DNA of 64,000 nucleotides from an uncultured Clostridia bacterium (GCA_947624485.1 CANQKM010000003.1:1-64000), one strand, 5' to 3'; shown: positions 27,427 to 37,799, numbered from the stretch's first letter. The notes: a model not told the origin generated them from the sequence alone. Program-made: numbers and translations.

Positions 27427-29385
27427 TTATGAATCTATGCTGACTAAGTTATATTCTCTGCTTCCCAAACCTATCTCAGCCGCGTGTTCGAGAGTGTGCA
27501 GACCGTTCCTCGACTCGATACGGCTTACCAAAGACGCACCGTCGCCGTCCTTTTGCGCGTAGACTAAATCAAGGCACGCTTGGTCGAGCGCTACCGGGTC
27601 ATACGAGGCGAGTATGCCTATATCGTGCATATCCGGCTCGGCAGGATTTCCGTCGCAGTCGCAGTCTACGGAAAGGCGGTTCATTACGTTAATATACACA
27701 ACCTTGCCGTCAAGGAAATTTACAACGCTGCTTGTCGCGTCACCCATCGACTCAAGGAATTTATCCTGATCGCCGCCCCACGGACTGTCATGCGACTGAC
27801 CGCCGGTATGGATAAGGCACTTGCCCTCCTGCGAGCCGATACCGATCGACATATTCTTTATCGCGCCGCCGTAGCCCGCCATAGCGTGACCCTTGAAGTG
27901 GACAAGCGAAATAAGCGAGTCGTAATTTTCAAGATGCGCTCCGACATAGTTTTCCGTTATCGTCGATGACGCGCCCGTCGCCGGCGCGGGAACGGGAATT
28001 ATCTTAGAACCGTCTCTGTCCATAATATCAGCCTTGCCGTCTTTGGATATGGCGTTAAGACCGTGATCCTCTATAACCTGCTCGTGCATGGCGGTTTCGC
28101 TTCTTGAACCGCCGTAAGCCGTGTTGCACTCAACGATCGTTCCGTCAACCTTTTTAACCAAATCACCTATAAGCTCCGGTCTTAAGTAGTTGCTGTTGGG
28201 CGGCTCGCCAGTGGACATCTTTACCGCTACGTTACCCTCCGGCTCAAAGCCGAGCTTATCATAGATTTCTACAAGCGCTTCCGGCGTGATGTCGGTTGTC
28301 ATATAAACTGTCGAAGCAGCCGCGGTCGTCCCTGTGCCGCCCGATGTCGGCAGGTCAAGACCGTCGATCCACTCACGAATATCCGCTTCATCCGCGCTCG
28401 AACCGAAGCGCATACCGTCGAGCCACGTTCCCGTAGTCGTTTTCTCCGCTAAATGCTTTGCGCTGTCGCCAAGTCCCGATGACATCGATGTGCAGAACGG
28501 AACAACCGTTTTGCCTGTGAAGTCGGTATTCTCAACAAACTCGTCGATTACCCACGAGAACTCCTGCCACCATATCGGCGCGCCGATATATACGGTATTG
28601 TAGCTGTCCCAGTTGGGAACATCCGTTGTTACAAGCTCCACGTCCGTATTATCAAGGTCATTATGCTCCTTTACAACACGGCTGTTGTCGTCTGTCCAAT
28701 CAAGGTCGTCGTCCGTGTACGGCTCTTTCGGCTCAAGCTCGAATAAGTCCGCGCCGGTGTAATTGGCAATTTTCTGCGCCACGCCCTCGGTAGTGTTCGT
28801 CGCCGAGAAGTACACCACAACCGATTTTGAAGCTGTGTCAGTATTCGGCGCCGCCGTTGCCTCCGGCGTCTGGTCGTCAGCAGGAACGGTTATCGTTACC
28901 GTTTGCGTGTCGCCGTCCCAGTCTACCGTAAACTTAAAGCTCTCCGCGATAAACCGTATCGGAAGCATTGTACGGTCGTTGATGATAACAGGCGTTACGT
29001 CAAGCGTCTGCGCCGCGTCGTTCAGATACGCGGTCGTGCTGTCGATAGTGAGCTTTATGACATCGCTCTTATACGTCAGCGTGGTCGTGCGAGTATCGCC
29101 GTCCCACTCGACAGTTCCTCCGACAGCCTCTACTACCGCACGTACAGGCAGAAGCGTTCGGTCGTCAATGATTACCGGCGTTGTGCCGCCGTCGTCGATG
29201 TTGACGCTCTCACCGTCCACTGTCATTTGCGGATTGCCTATCTGTAGAGTTAAAATCTGCTCCGCGCTCGCGGCAAGAGCCGTCTCGCCCTGCGGCTTAT
29301 TTGTATGCCATGCGAACAGCCCGAACGCAAGACAAACAACCGCCATAGCCGTGATAAAGGCTATACTTTTCCTTGCTTTTGTCAT
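27427..29385 (-). CDS. Secreted CuAO-stalk / flavodoxin / DUF362 fusion
   Basis: 652 residues from ATG 29385 with AAGGGAGATG upstream. A signal anchor (residues 1-30) comes first. A copper-amine-oxidase N-terminal-like stalk follows (about 40-165, two TTPVIIDDRTLLPVRAVVEA-type repeats). A flavodoxin domain spans about 180-345 (VVYFSATNTTEGVAQKIANY and APIWWQEFSW). A DUF362 domain fills the rest (about 355-650, MSTGEPPNSNYLRP, HFKGHAMAGYGGAIKNMSIG, SIDCDC-like acidic/cysteine stretch VDCDCDGNP). DUF362 proteins are often iron-sulfur associated. The fusion suggests surface electron transfer to a flavin. Paralogue of the broken gene upstream, with domains in another order. Confidence 0.85.
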   Translation of the reverse strand: MTKARKSIAFITAMAVVCLAFGLFAWHTNKPQGETALAASAEQILTLQIGNPQMTVDGESVNIDDGGTTPVIIDDRTLLPVRAVVEAVGGTVEWDGDTRTTTLTYKSDVIKLTIDSTTAYLNDAAQTLDVTPVIINDRTMLPIRFIAESFKFTVDWDGDTQTVTITVPADDQTPEATAAPNTDTASKSVVVYFSATNTTEGVAQKIANYTGADLFELEPKEPYTDDDLDWTDDNSRVVKEHNDLDNTDVELVTTDVPNWDSYNTVYIGAPIWWQEFSWVIDEFVENTDFTGKTVVPFCTSMSSGLGDSAKHLAEKTTTGTWLDGMRFGSSADEADIREWIDGLDLPTSGGTGTTAAASTVYMTTDITPEALVEIYDKLGFEPEGNVAVKMSTGEPPNSNYLRPELIGDLVKKVDGTIVECNTAYGGSRSETAMHEQVIEDHGLNAISKDGKADIMDRDGSKIIPVPAPATGASSTITENYVGAHLENYDSLISLVHFKGHAMAGYGGAIKNMSIGIGSQEGKCLIHTGGQSHDSPWGGDQDKFLESMGDATSSVVNFLDGKVVYINVMNRLSVDCDCDGNPAEPDMHDIGILASYDPVALDQACLDLVYAQKDGDGASLVSRIESRNGLHTLEHAAEIGLGSREYNLVSIDS

Positions 29386-29466
29386 ATTGACATCTCCCTT
29401 CATGTATGTATGTTTATTTTGTTTATATGCGAAAAAACCCTTCCGGCATTTGCTACGCAAATGCCA

Positions 29467-29579
29467 CCTCCCCTATTAGGGGAGGCTCACGATATGCGCC
29501 GCTCGTCGTATGGCTCCCCTATTAGGGGAGCTGTCAGCGTAGCTGACTGAGGGGTTTTACGGGCGGATAATATCCGCCC
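29467..29579. repeat. Cluster of perfect palindromes (REP/MITE-like)
   Basis: CCTCCCCTATTAGGGGAGG (29467-29485), GCTCCCCTATTAGGGGAGC (29513-29531), GTCAGC/GCTGAC (29533-29547) and GGGCGGATAATATCCGCCC (29561-29579) in a row. The last type recurs at 45453-45471. They fill the gap between the two DUF362-flavodoxin genes and can act as terminators or be mobile palindromes. Confidence 0.75.
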
Positions 29580-29587
29580 CTACGAGT

Positions 29588-31365
29588 TTAATTCAACTCC
29601 AAACTGTCTATCCACTCCCGAACCTGCGCTTCTGTTGCACTCGTTCCGAAACGCATACCGTCAAGCCAATTTCCGCTGCTTGATTTTGCTTTCAGATTTT
29701 CTGCGCTCTGTCCGAGCGATGACGCCATCGACGTGCAGAACGGAACAACTGTTTTGCCCGTGAAGTTTGTATTCTCGACAAACTCGTCGATTACCCACGA
29801 GAACTCCTGCCACCATATCGGCGCGCCGATATAGACGGTATCGTAGCTGTCCCAGTTGGGAACGTTGATCGTTTCAAGCTCCACATGACGGTTTTCGTCG
29901 TTATGCTCGGTAACAACTCGGCTTGATTGATTACTCCAGTTCAAATCGTTGCTTGTATAGGGATCTACCGGCTGAAGTTCAAACATATCCGCTCCGGTGT
30001 AATCGGCGATTTTCTGTGCCACACCCTCGGTAGTGTTCGTTGCCGAGAAGTACACAACAACGGTATCGATAGTTCCCGTTTCAACCGTAACCGGCTCACA
30101 CAGCGGCAGCATCTCACCGACCGCGCTCCAAAGCATAAACTTATCTCCGTTTCTTGTTCCAATCTGCTGCGTACCGTTTGCCGCGTCGGTTATTTCAACC
30201 TTTGAAAGCGCGCCGTTTGTGTATGACGCGTGGATGAGCTTCGCATCTCCTTCGAGTTCACTTATCGTAAGTTCTCCGTTTGCGTATGTCATAGTCGCCG
30301 TCGGTGTTTCCGGCGGAATTTCCGGCGGCGTTTCTTCGTTATCTATGTCAATCAGATTATACGACCTGCTGCCAAGACCGATTTCTGCGCCGTGTTCGAG
30401 CGAGTGGTAGCCGCCCTGACTGTTGACGCGGTTAAGAAAACTTGTGTTACCCTCCGCCTGCTGAATCAACTCAAGACAAGCCTGATCAAGTGCGACAGGA
30501 TCATACGAAGCTAAAATTCCTATATCAGCCATTTGCGGGGCTGACGGGTAACCGTTACAGTCGCAGTCGATTGACAGATTATTCATCACGTTTATATATA
30601 CAACCTTGCCGCCAAAGAAGTTAGATACCGCACTCGTAGCGTCCGCCATAGCCTCTTGGAACGTCGGGCCTGAGCTCCACGGGTTTGTTCGCGATGTGCC
30701 GCCGCTGTGTATCCAGCATTTACCTGTTGGCGCGGCAATACCTATCGACATATTCTTGATCGCTCCGCCGAAGCCTGCCATAGCGTGTCCCTTGAAGTGG
30801 GCAAGAGAGATAAGGCTGTCATAATTTTCAAGATGAGCGCCGACATAATCTTCATGTATCCTCGACGTTCCGCTTTGCGGAGTGGGAACAGAAATTTCCA
30901 TATATCCGTCTCTGTCCATAATATCGGCAACGCCGTTCTTTGATATTTTGTCAAGTCCGTGATCCTTTATAACCTGCTCGTGCGCTTCAGTTTCCGCGCG
31001 GCTGCCGGGGTATGCGGTATTACATTCAACGATCGTGCCGTTGACCTGTTGTACCAGTTTGCCGATTAAATCAGGTCTTAAATAGTTGCTGTTGGGCGGC
31101 TCGCCCGTTGACATTTTAACCGCTACATTACCCTTCGGCACAAAGCCGAGCCTGTCGTAAATTTTTACAAGCGCGTCGGGAGTGATCTCAGTCGTCTCAT
31201 ATACACGTCCGGCGCGTCGGGATCGTCCGTGAGATAAATCACATCGTCAGCATACGCCGCGTCCATTCCCGCGTCCTTATGCGTAAACACCGCGAATCCC
31301 GCACATATCAGCGCCATTGACGCTATGAACGCGGCTCCCTTTTTCAAAGCGGATAAATTTTTCAT
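29588..31365 (-). pseudogene. Secreted DUF362 / linker module / flavodoxin fusion, frameshifted near the N-terminus
   Basis: A start with AAGGAGG and a signal peptide (KKGAAFIASMALICAGFAVF) lies at 31365. After DAPDVYM the frame is lost near 31193, where a GA dinucleotide looks duplicated. The correct continuation TTEITPDALVKIYDRLGF (present in the paralogue at 27427-29385) is in the other frame. The rest, open from 31141, encodes DUF362 (about 290 residues), the beta-rich linker (TMTYANGELTISELEG...MLPLCEPV), and a C-terminal flavodoxin (VVYFSATNTTEGVAQKIADY). So domain order is reversed relative to the paralogue. Expression of the frameshifted gene would give only a short exported peptide unless the frame reverts. 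Confidence 0.8.
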
Positions 31366-31376
31366 ACCGCACCTCC

Positions 31377-34300
31377 TTAATATTTATAATCAGGCTCCAA
31401 CATTTCAAACAACGTCTTGTCATGGTTATGAGCAAGATATGATTCGTCGTCCAAAATCATCGTCGCCATATTTTCTCTGTCATACGCTTCCCATTCGGGT
31501 AAGCCTTTTGCTGACGGAACTCCCGTTTTTGCAAAATTCGCCCATGCCTCGCTCATCGTATCGGCGAGCTTATCGTCGGCGTTATCAAATACAAACGGAA
31601 TTTCCGCGCCGTGATACGAGCCCATATCGCCGATCTGCTTTGTGAACAAATACGCGTAAACCTTCGCGCCGTTCTGGTCGGCTTTATGCGACATGATTTT
31701 CAGCATCGGCTTTCTTATCAGCGTATCGACGTAAACAGCCGTTTCGGGCGCTTCGTTTGGATACGCTTTTTCGTACTCGGCTTTTTCAGCGTCGGTCATA
31801 TCCGTATGCGCCTCCGTCGGTATCCACATTGACCACTCGTTGAGATTGCTGCCTATGAGCAGCGGAATATCCTTTCCCGCCTCCGCGAAGCCGTTTTCAA
31901 GAACGGGATCGGTCGGGAGAAAATCGCCGTCCACAACAGGCTCCCACTCATACGCGTAGCCTTCGCCGAGCGATACGGGTATTTTATATTTTTCCGCGAC
32001 CTCTGCCATAGCCTCATTGGACGCGTTCTGAATTTCCGCGTTTGATTTATTCTGTATTTCATCGACCGTTTGAGCGGTAAGTCCGAGCTTCTCAAGCGTC
32101 AGCGCGCCGATTTCCGCGCTGTGTTCTTTTTTCGCAAAATACACGCCCATTCCCTCGGTAGCGCCGCTTTCGACTATGCCCTTGCCGAACAGTCCTTTTG
32201 CATACGGGCTTGTCATAAGCGCGAGTACCTTCGCGCCGCCGCCCGACTCGCCGAATACGGTCACATTGGAGCTGTCGCCGCCGAAGCTCTCAATATTATT
32301 TTTTATCCATGTAAGCGCGTCGATAATATCCCAAATGCCTATGTTTTCGGAATATTTGTACTTCTCGCCGTATGATGAAAGGTCGAGATGTCCGAACACG
32401 TTGAGCCTGTGATTTACGCCTACGACAACAACATCTTGATTTTTCGCGAGATTTGCGCCGTTAAACTGTTCCTCGTTCGCGCTGCCCGACGAAAATCCGC
32501 CGCCGTGCAGCCATACCATAACGGCGCGCTTTTTGCCGTCGTTCGCGGGCGTCCAAATATTGAGGTTCTGACAGTTATTGCTCGTCCCGTCGCCGGAATC
32601 GATGTTCGTTCCGCCGGCGATCGCGCCCTGCGGCGATGTATTGCCGTACTGCGTCGCGTCACGCACACCGTCCCACGGCGTTACCGCGTCGGCTCTCACA
32701 AACATTTCCTTTGCCTCGGCATAGGGTACGCCGAGATATTGATAAACGCCGTCCGTATAGCTGCCGCGAACCTGTCCCGCCGTCGTTTGAGCTGTTGCGG
32801 AGCTGCCGCTTGTATCGCGCGCCGAGCTATATTCATCATCCGTTACGGCTTTGTCCCATGTTATCTTATCATTTCCCGGATCGCCGTTTACCGCGATATA
32901 CGCAAACTGTCCGTCAGCCGCGCCGTGCCAGTGCTTCACTCCGGGCGCCGCCGTTATCACGTCGCCCGCCTTTATAATTCGCGGCTCGCCGCCTTCCTCT
33001 TGGTAAACGCCTGTGCCGTTAGTTACGGCGATTATCTGACCGCCCTCATGAGTGTGCCATGCTGTGCGCGCTCCGGCTTCAAATGTGTAACTGTTCACTT
33101 CAGGGCAGTTCCATACGCTCTCATATTCCACGAGCGTATTTTTATGGATCGTTCCCGTATAGCCTTCGCCGCTGAAGCTGTCGCCGACAGGGAACATTGT
33201 TGTATTATCTGCGGTTCTCGCGGGCTGCGCCTTTGCCTCCGCGACAAACTGCGCGTATTCCTCATCGCTTACCTTTTCAAACCAGTTCGTCGTCCCCGCG
33301 TTCGGATTTGTGGAAAGCGCGATATGCGCGAACCAACTGTCGTCAGCCGCCGCGTGGACGTGCTTTTTGCCCGGAGGAATGAGGATAACGTCGCCCGGCA
33401 GCATATACCGCGCGTCCTCTCCCTCCATTTTGAATATACCCTTGCCCTCGGTCACAAGAAGTATCTGTCCGCCGTCGTGAGAGTGCCAGTCGGTTCTCGT
33501 ACACGGCTCGAACGTCACCAGTCCCATTGACGGGATCTTCATTGTTTCGTCATAGCCGGTAAGAAAATTCAGATACGATGTTCCCGTAAAATTCGGGACG
33601 GGATTTTCGTTGCCGCGCGGAAAAATGTAATTAATTTTATCCGCGTCTATAATCGTTACGGTCTGCGTATTGCCGTTCCACATTACCGTGTAACCAAAGC
33701 TCTCCGCGATAAAGCGTATCGGGAGCATTGTACGGTCGTTTATTATGACCGGCGTAACGTCGAGCGTCTGCGCCTCGTCGTTTAAGTATGCGGTCGTGCT
33801 GTCAATAGTCAGCTTTATCACATCGCCGTTATACGCGAGCGTAGCGGTTCTTGCGTTTTCGTCCCATTCGACCGTGCCGCCTATGCCCTCGACAAACGCG
33901 CGGACGGGAAGTAATGTTCTGTCGTCAATTATAACGGGAACAGTGCCGTTTTCGTCGATATTCTTTTCCGCGCCGTTTATCGTCATAACGGGATCGTTTA
34001 TCCGCATTGTAACCAATGTTTTGTCCGATTGCGCCGGTTCTGCCGGAGCGGCGTTCACCGCTGAATTTATCGCGCTCATAATATTGAGCGTTCTCGGAAA
34101 ACCGTTGTACGGCGTGCAAAGGAGCGCGGCGGCAAGCATCGTGTCTGCGGTATTGCCAGCCGAGATATTCGCCGCGTAGTTTTTGGGGACTTCGTCCTCG
34201 CGTCCGCCCTGCGCCGCTATTACGGTCAGGTCGATAAGCGCTTTCGTTTTCGCATCGTCCGATGTGGGAACGGCTGCAGTGTCGATCACCGCGTTTACCG

Positions 34301-35249
34301 TATTTAAGATAGCCTCCTGCGTCTTGGCGTCGAGATTTTTGTCTATAAATCCGTCCTTATCGTCCGCGTCATAATGCGAGATTATTCCCAAAAGCTCCTC
34401 GCTGTCGCTCTTGTATGAGGTCGTTATCGTTTCCGTTTTGCCTGTCGGCTCTGTCGGAACGGTTTTGCTTTCGCCGCCGGCGACCGTGTTTATTACACTT
34501 AACGCAAGCGCACTCTTTTCCGCGCCGTTGTACTTTTCGTTGAGCAGCACCGCCGCGCGGAGCATATCCGCCGAATGACCGACATTCAGATTACCGTTCG
34601 CGTGACCCATAAGCTGACCGCCGCAGTTGCCGTTTGCGACGATCGTACAGAATGTCAGGAACTCGCGCGTGTAAAGACTAAGACCTGTTCTGTTATAGAA
34701 ATCACCGAAGCAAATTCCCGACAGATAAAGCGTTTGCAGCTTCATGGCATCGCTCATATCGTCCGTGATAGTGCCTATCTGCGGACCGAATAATTCACGC
34801 TGTACATTAAGTCCGTCGTTATATCTGTTTTCCTCGGTCGAGGTTATGCGGCTCGAATACGGAATATCCTTTCCGAGAGCTTTAAGAGCCGCGTCAGCCG
34901 CGTCGAGTGCGCCCGCGGCGCGTGTGTAGCCGCAGTATGCCGCGCTGTGATATATCGCTTCCTTAATTTCAACCGCCGTAAGTCCGTCGTCAAGAGCGGC
35001 TTTCACCTCATCGGCGACCGCGTCATACGCGCGGTTTGCGCTTAATGTCGCAAGCGTTGACAAATGCTGCATTTTTACATCAAGGTTTTCATTTACAAAT
35101 TCCGCTTTTTCCGCGTCGCTCATGCTCGTAAGCGTATCCGTCAGCACCGATGTGTCGGTCGATTTCAAATCAACGTCAGCCGCGAACACCGCCGTCATGC
35201 CGGTAAGCGTGACCGCGAGCGCGGTAATTATCGCTAATACTCTTCTCAT
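31377..35249 (-). CDS. Giant secreted fusion: carboxymuconolactone decarboxylase-like, CuAO stalk, two cupins, carboxylesterase
   Basis: 1290 residues with signal peptide (RVLAIITALAVTLTGMTAVFAA). AhpD/CMD-like repeats occupy about 45-250 (HSAAYCGYTRAAGALDAADA; FCTIVANGNCGGQLMGHANG) and 285-415. A copper-amine-oxidase-like stalk lies at about 430-550. Two cupins follow at about 590-700 (DWHSHDGGQILLVTEGKG) and 715-830 (AWHTHEGGQIIAVTNGTG). A type B carboxylesterase fills about 840-1285 with nucleophile motif GESGGG near residue 1000. In other bacteria CMD, cupin and hydrolase are separate genes in redox clusters. Here they are one exported chain. Metal-binding histidines of both cupins are kept. 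Pathway unknown. Confidence 0.88.
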   Translation of the reverse strand: MRRVLAIITALAVTLTGMTAVFAADVDLKSTDTSVLTDTLTSMSDAEKAEFVNENLDVKMQHLSTLATLSANRAYDAVADEVKAALDDGLTAVEIKEAIYHSAAYCGYTRAAGALDAADAALKALGKDIPYSSRITSTEENRYNDGLNVQRELFGPQIGTITDDMSDAMKLQTLYLSGICFGDFYNRTGLSLYTREFLTFCTIVANGNCGGQLMGHANGNLNVGHSADMLRAAVLLNEKYNGAEKSALALSVINTVAGGESKTVPTEPTGKTETITTSYKSDSEELLGIISHYDADDKDGFIDKNLDAKTQEAILNTVNAVIDTAAVPTSDDAKTKALIDLTVIAAQGGREDEVPKNYAANISAGNTADTMLAAALLCTPYNGFPRTLNIMSAINSAVNAAPAEPAQSDKTLVTMRINDPVMTINGAEKNIDENGTVPVIIDDRTLLPVRAFVEGIGGTVEWDENARTATLAYNGDVIKLTIDSTTAYLNDEAQTLDVTPVIINDRTMLPIRFIAESFGYTVMWNGNTQTVTIIDADKINYIFPRGNENPVPNFTGTSYLNFLTGYDETMKIPSMGLVTFEPCTRTDWHSHDGGQILLVTEGKGIFKMEGEDARYMLPGDVILIPPGKKHVHAAADDSWFAHIALSTNPNAGTTNWFEKVSDEEYAQFVAEAKAQPARTADNTTMFPVGDSFSGEGYTGTIHKNTLVEYESVWNCPEVNSYTFEAGARTAWHTHEGGQIIAVTNGTGVYQEEGGEPRIIKAGDVITAAPGVKHWHGAADGQFAYIAVNGDPGNDKITWDKAVTDDEYSSARDTSGSSATAQTTAGQVRGSYTDGVYQYLGVPYAEAKEMFVRADAVTPWDGVRDATQYGNTSPQGAIAGGTNIDSGDGTSNNCQNLNIWTPANDGKKRAVMVWLHGGGFSSGSANEEQFNGANLAKNQDVVVVGVNHRLNVFGHLDLSSYGEKYKYSENIGIWDIIDALTWIKNNIESFGGDSSNVTVFGESGGGAKVLALMTSPYAKGLFGKGIVESGATEGMGVYFAKKEHSAEIGALTLEKLGLTAQTVDEIQNKSNAEIQNASNEAMAEVAEKYKIPVSLGEGYAYEWEPVVDGDFLPTDPVLENGFAEAGKDIPLLIGSNLNEWSMWIPTEAHTDMTDAEKAEYEKAYPNEAPETAVYVDTLIRKPMLKIMSHKADQNGAKVYAYLFTKQIGDMGSYHGAEIPFVFDNADDKLADTMSEAWANFAKTGVPSAKGLPEWEAYDRENMATMILDDESYLAHNHDKTLFEMLEPDYKY

Positions 35250-35278
35250 CTTAACTCTCCTGTTCGCCGTCGATAGGT

Positions 35279-36514
35279 TTATTTAACATTCTCTTTGATC
35301 CAATTTTCGATATGGCTTGCGATTTCCTCGCTGTTCATCTCCTGGAACATGAAATGCGAATTGCCCGTTATGCCTATATCGGGAAGATTTATCACTGTAC
35401 AGTTGCCGCCGTCCGCGTTATACTGCTCCGCGAACGCGACCGCTCCGTCGCGAACGCCCTTCCAGAAGCCTGTGGACTGAATATCCTCCGGTCCGTTATC
35501 AATATAGTCGCCGAAGTAAATCACCATAGGAATTTTCGCGTCAAGGAATTTCTTGTACTGCTCCGAACCGATTTGCGGCGTTCCGCCCGGCTCTATCGCA
35601 ACGATTGCCGCGATGTTTTCCGTATCGACGTTCCAACCTACCGCGCCGCCCTGCGAGTGTGTAACGTATATGCTCTTTTTACCTGTCTTTTCCTTAACGT
35701 CCTTCATAACCTCGTTCATCGCCGCGGTATTAACAGCCATGTCGAAGCTGCCCGTGTTCGGCGTCATCTGACGGAAGAACTGATCCTGCGCTTCCTCGCC
35801 TTCGGGGAACTGCGAGCCTTCATAACGTTCCGGCGCGACGCGTCCTATTCTGAAATGCGTGTACCACGCCTGATCGCCCGGCATATATTCCTTCGATTCA
35901 GCCGACCATGTATCTATATTGTCGTTAGTCATCGCCGTTGTCGCTCCCGCTTCGCCTCTGCGCGGCTGATCCACGAGAAATACACTGTGTCCTTTGCGGA
36001 GGAACGACGTTGACCAGCCCTCGCGTCCGTCGGGCGTTGTCATCCAGCCCATTCTCGACTGTCCGTAGCCATGCAGGAATACCATAGGCAAGCCCGTTTC
36101 GTTTTCGGGTATCTGATACAAGACGTTCGCGTGGTCTACATGAGCGGTATTGCCCGCGCGCGTTCCGTCAAGCCAGTTTGTCGTTTCGTCATACTCGCCC
36201 TCGACCGGTGCCGTAACCGTGCCGCCCGACGAGAACATACCTTCCTCTGCAATCGCAAGCGCGTCTGATGCTTTCGACGATAATGTGATAGTGTCGTCCT
36301 TAAAATCAACATCGAAGCCGCCGACCGCAGCCGAGATGTCGCGCAGCTTGAAATATGTGCGACCATCTATGTTATATCCTTCAATGCTCACGGAATTTCC
36401 GTCAAACGTGATTGGAAACGCATTCGGATTTACGATCAAATCCGCCGCAAGCGCGCCCGCCATACCGAATATTACCGCGCCCGCGATAAAGCCTGTTACA
36501 AAATTTCGTTTCAT
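35279..36514 (-). CDS. Exported alpha/beta hydrolase with CuAO-like stalk
   Basis: 411 residues from ATG 36514, with AAGGAGG upstream. An N-terminal membrane anchor/signal (FVTGFIAGAVIFGMAGALAA) is followed by a short stalk (residues about 30-90, GYNIDGRTYFKLRDISAAVGGF). The hydrolase domain has the oxyanion region MVFLHGYGQSRMGW, nucleophile motif THSQGGAVGW (GxSxG variant H-S-Q-G-G) and C-terminal NSHFMFQEMN supplying the histidine. It lies 13 bases after the Fe-alcohol dehydrogenase gene and before the giant fusion gene, so it is probably cotranscribed. Substrate unknown. Confidence 0.85.
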   Translation of the reverse strand: MKRNFVTGFIAGAVIFGMAGALAADLIVNPNAFPITFDGNSVSIEGYNIDGRTYFKLRDISAAVGGFDVDFKDDTITLSSKASDALAIAEEGMFSSGGTVTAPVEGEYDETTNWLDGTRAGNTAHVDHANVLYQIPENETGLPMVFLHGYGQSRMGWMTTPDGREGWSTSFLRKGHSVFLVDQPRRGEAGATTAMTNDNIDTWSAESKEYMPGDQAWYTHFRIGRVAPERYEGSQFPEGEEAQDQFFRQMTPNTGSFDMAVNTAAMNEVMKDVKEKTGKKSIYVTHSQGGAVGWNVDTENIAAIVAIEPGGTPQIGSEQYKKFLDAKIPMVIYFGDYIDNGPEDIQSTGFWKGVRDGAVAFAEQYNADGGNCTVINLPDIGITGNSHFMFQEMNSEEIASHIENWIKENVK

Positions 36515-36527
36515 TGTTATATCCTCC

Positions 36528-37694
36528 TTAATAACACTCATTTAATATTTCCAAAATTTCCTCGTGCGTGAGCTGCCTGTAGCTTCCCGCCGAAATATTG
36601 CACGACCGCGCGATTTCGGGCAATATACTCTTATCCTCGATACCCAATTCACGCAAAGTTTTCGGCAGCCCGATCTCATTTATAAATTCCGCAAGAGCGT
36701 TAATTCCCGCAAGAGCAAGTTCCCCGTCCGTTTTGCCGTCCGAGCTTATTTCCCAAACATTACGCGCAAATCTTACAAACTTGTCCAGACCGCTTTTATA
36801 AATGTGTCTGTAATACGTCGGGTGAATAACCGCCAGCCCGCAGCCGTGGTTGCAGTCGGTGTACGCGCCGAGCTGATGCTCAATCTGATGCGCCTCGAAA
36901 TCCGTTTTCTTGCCAAGCTTTATAACCCTGTTTTCCGCCATAGTCGAAGCCCACATCAAGTTGCTGCGCGCCGTATAGTCCGACGGATTTCCAAGCGCAA
37001 TCGGGAGATTATGAATTACGCTTTTCATCAGGGCTTCGGCTATGTCGTCGGAAACATTGTTTTCGTCCGGCTCGCTGAAATATATTTCCATTATGTGGCT
37101 CAGCGTGTCAAAGCCGCCGGAGGCTGTCTGTAATTTCGGCACACTGAAGGTGTATTCGGGATCCATAAGCGCGAAGCGCGGATTGCAGGCGGGATAATCG
37201 CGTCCCGTTTTGATTTTCGTTTCCTCATTCGTGATAACCGCGCCGCCGTTCATCTCGCTGCCCGTGCCGCTCACTGTAACCACCACGCCGAGCGGCATAG
37301 GCTCGAAGGCGATGCAGCCGTGGTTTTGCCAGAAATCTCTCCAAATGTCGCCGTCATATACCGCCGCCATAGAAATCGCCTTGCAGCAATCCATAACCGA
37401 GCCGCCGCCGACACCCAAAATCACATTGGCATTATTTTCACGAGCCATTTTCGCGCCCTCTAAAACCTTAGAATACGTCGGATTTGACGGAATACCGCCA
37501 AACTCCACTACGGTCTTGTTTTCCTTTTCGAGAATCGTCATGATCTCGTCATAAATGCCGTTCCTTTTAATCGAACCGCCTCCGTAGGCGAGCATTACGG
37601 TCTGATAATTTTTCAGCTTGCACGCGAGGTATTCCTTGACACAGCCCTTACCGAAATATACCTTCGTGCTGTTTTCAAAAATAAAGTTATTCAT
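36528..37694 (-). CDS. Iron-containing alcohol dehydrogenase (BDH/YqhD type)
   Basis: 388 residues. Rossmann-like motif GGGSVMDCCKAIS near residue 98 and iron ligands in HQIEHQLGAY and DCNHGCGLAVIHP near residue 265-285. The family reduces aldehydes or ketones with NAD(P)H in the cytoplasm. Strong GGAGG upstream. It is the first gene after a palindromic operator and a TATAAT box (37730-37799), so it probably heads the transcript that includes the exported hydrolase and giant fusion. Confidence 0.9.
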   Translation of the reverse strand: MNNFIFENSTKVYFGKGCVKEYLACKLKNYQTVMLAYGGGSIKRNGIYDEIMTILEKENKTVVEFGGIPSNPTYSKVLEGAKMARENNANVILGVGGGSVMDCCKAISMAAVYDGDIWRDFWQNHGCIAFEPMPLGVVVTVSGTGSEMNGGAVITNEETKIKTGRDYPACNPRFALMDPEYTFSVPKLQTASGGFDTLSHIMEIYFSEPDENNVSDDIAEALMKSVIHNLPIALGNPSDYTARSNLMWASTMAENRVIKLGKKTDFEAHQIEHQLGAYTDCNHGCGLAVIHPTYYRHIYKSGLDKFVRFARNVWEISSDGKTDGELALAGINALAEFINEIGLPKTLRELGIEDKSILPEIARSCNISAGSYRQLTHEEILEILNECY

Positions 37695-37729
37695 ATCTGA
37701 TCCTCCGCTCTGTTTTGTTTGTTAATTCT

Positions 37730-37799
37730 ATTATAAATGAAATTTAGAAGAATGAGAAGTTCCATTTAGTTCATCAGTTATAACTAAAAGTTATAACTG
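37730..37799 (-). promoter_or_regulatory. LysR-type operator and promoter of the alcohol dehydrogenase transcript
   Basis: CAGTTATAACT, a 3-base spacer, then AGTTATAACTG (37775-37799) form a perfect dyad. A TATAAT on the minus strand lies at 37730-37735. The same dyad-to-box distance and flanking TGATGAACTAAA occur at 39930-39999, so both transcripts probably answer to one regulator. Confidence 0.75.

Noticed and set aside
32388-33530. 380-codon plus-strand ORF inside the giant fusion gene
   Set aside because: It is antisense to a gene with signal peptide, clear domains and RBS. Long antisense ORFs are expected in this GC-richer stretch.
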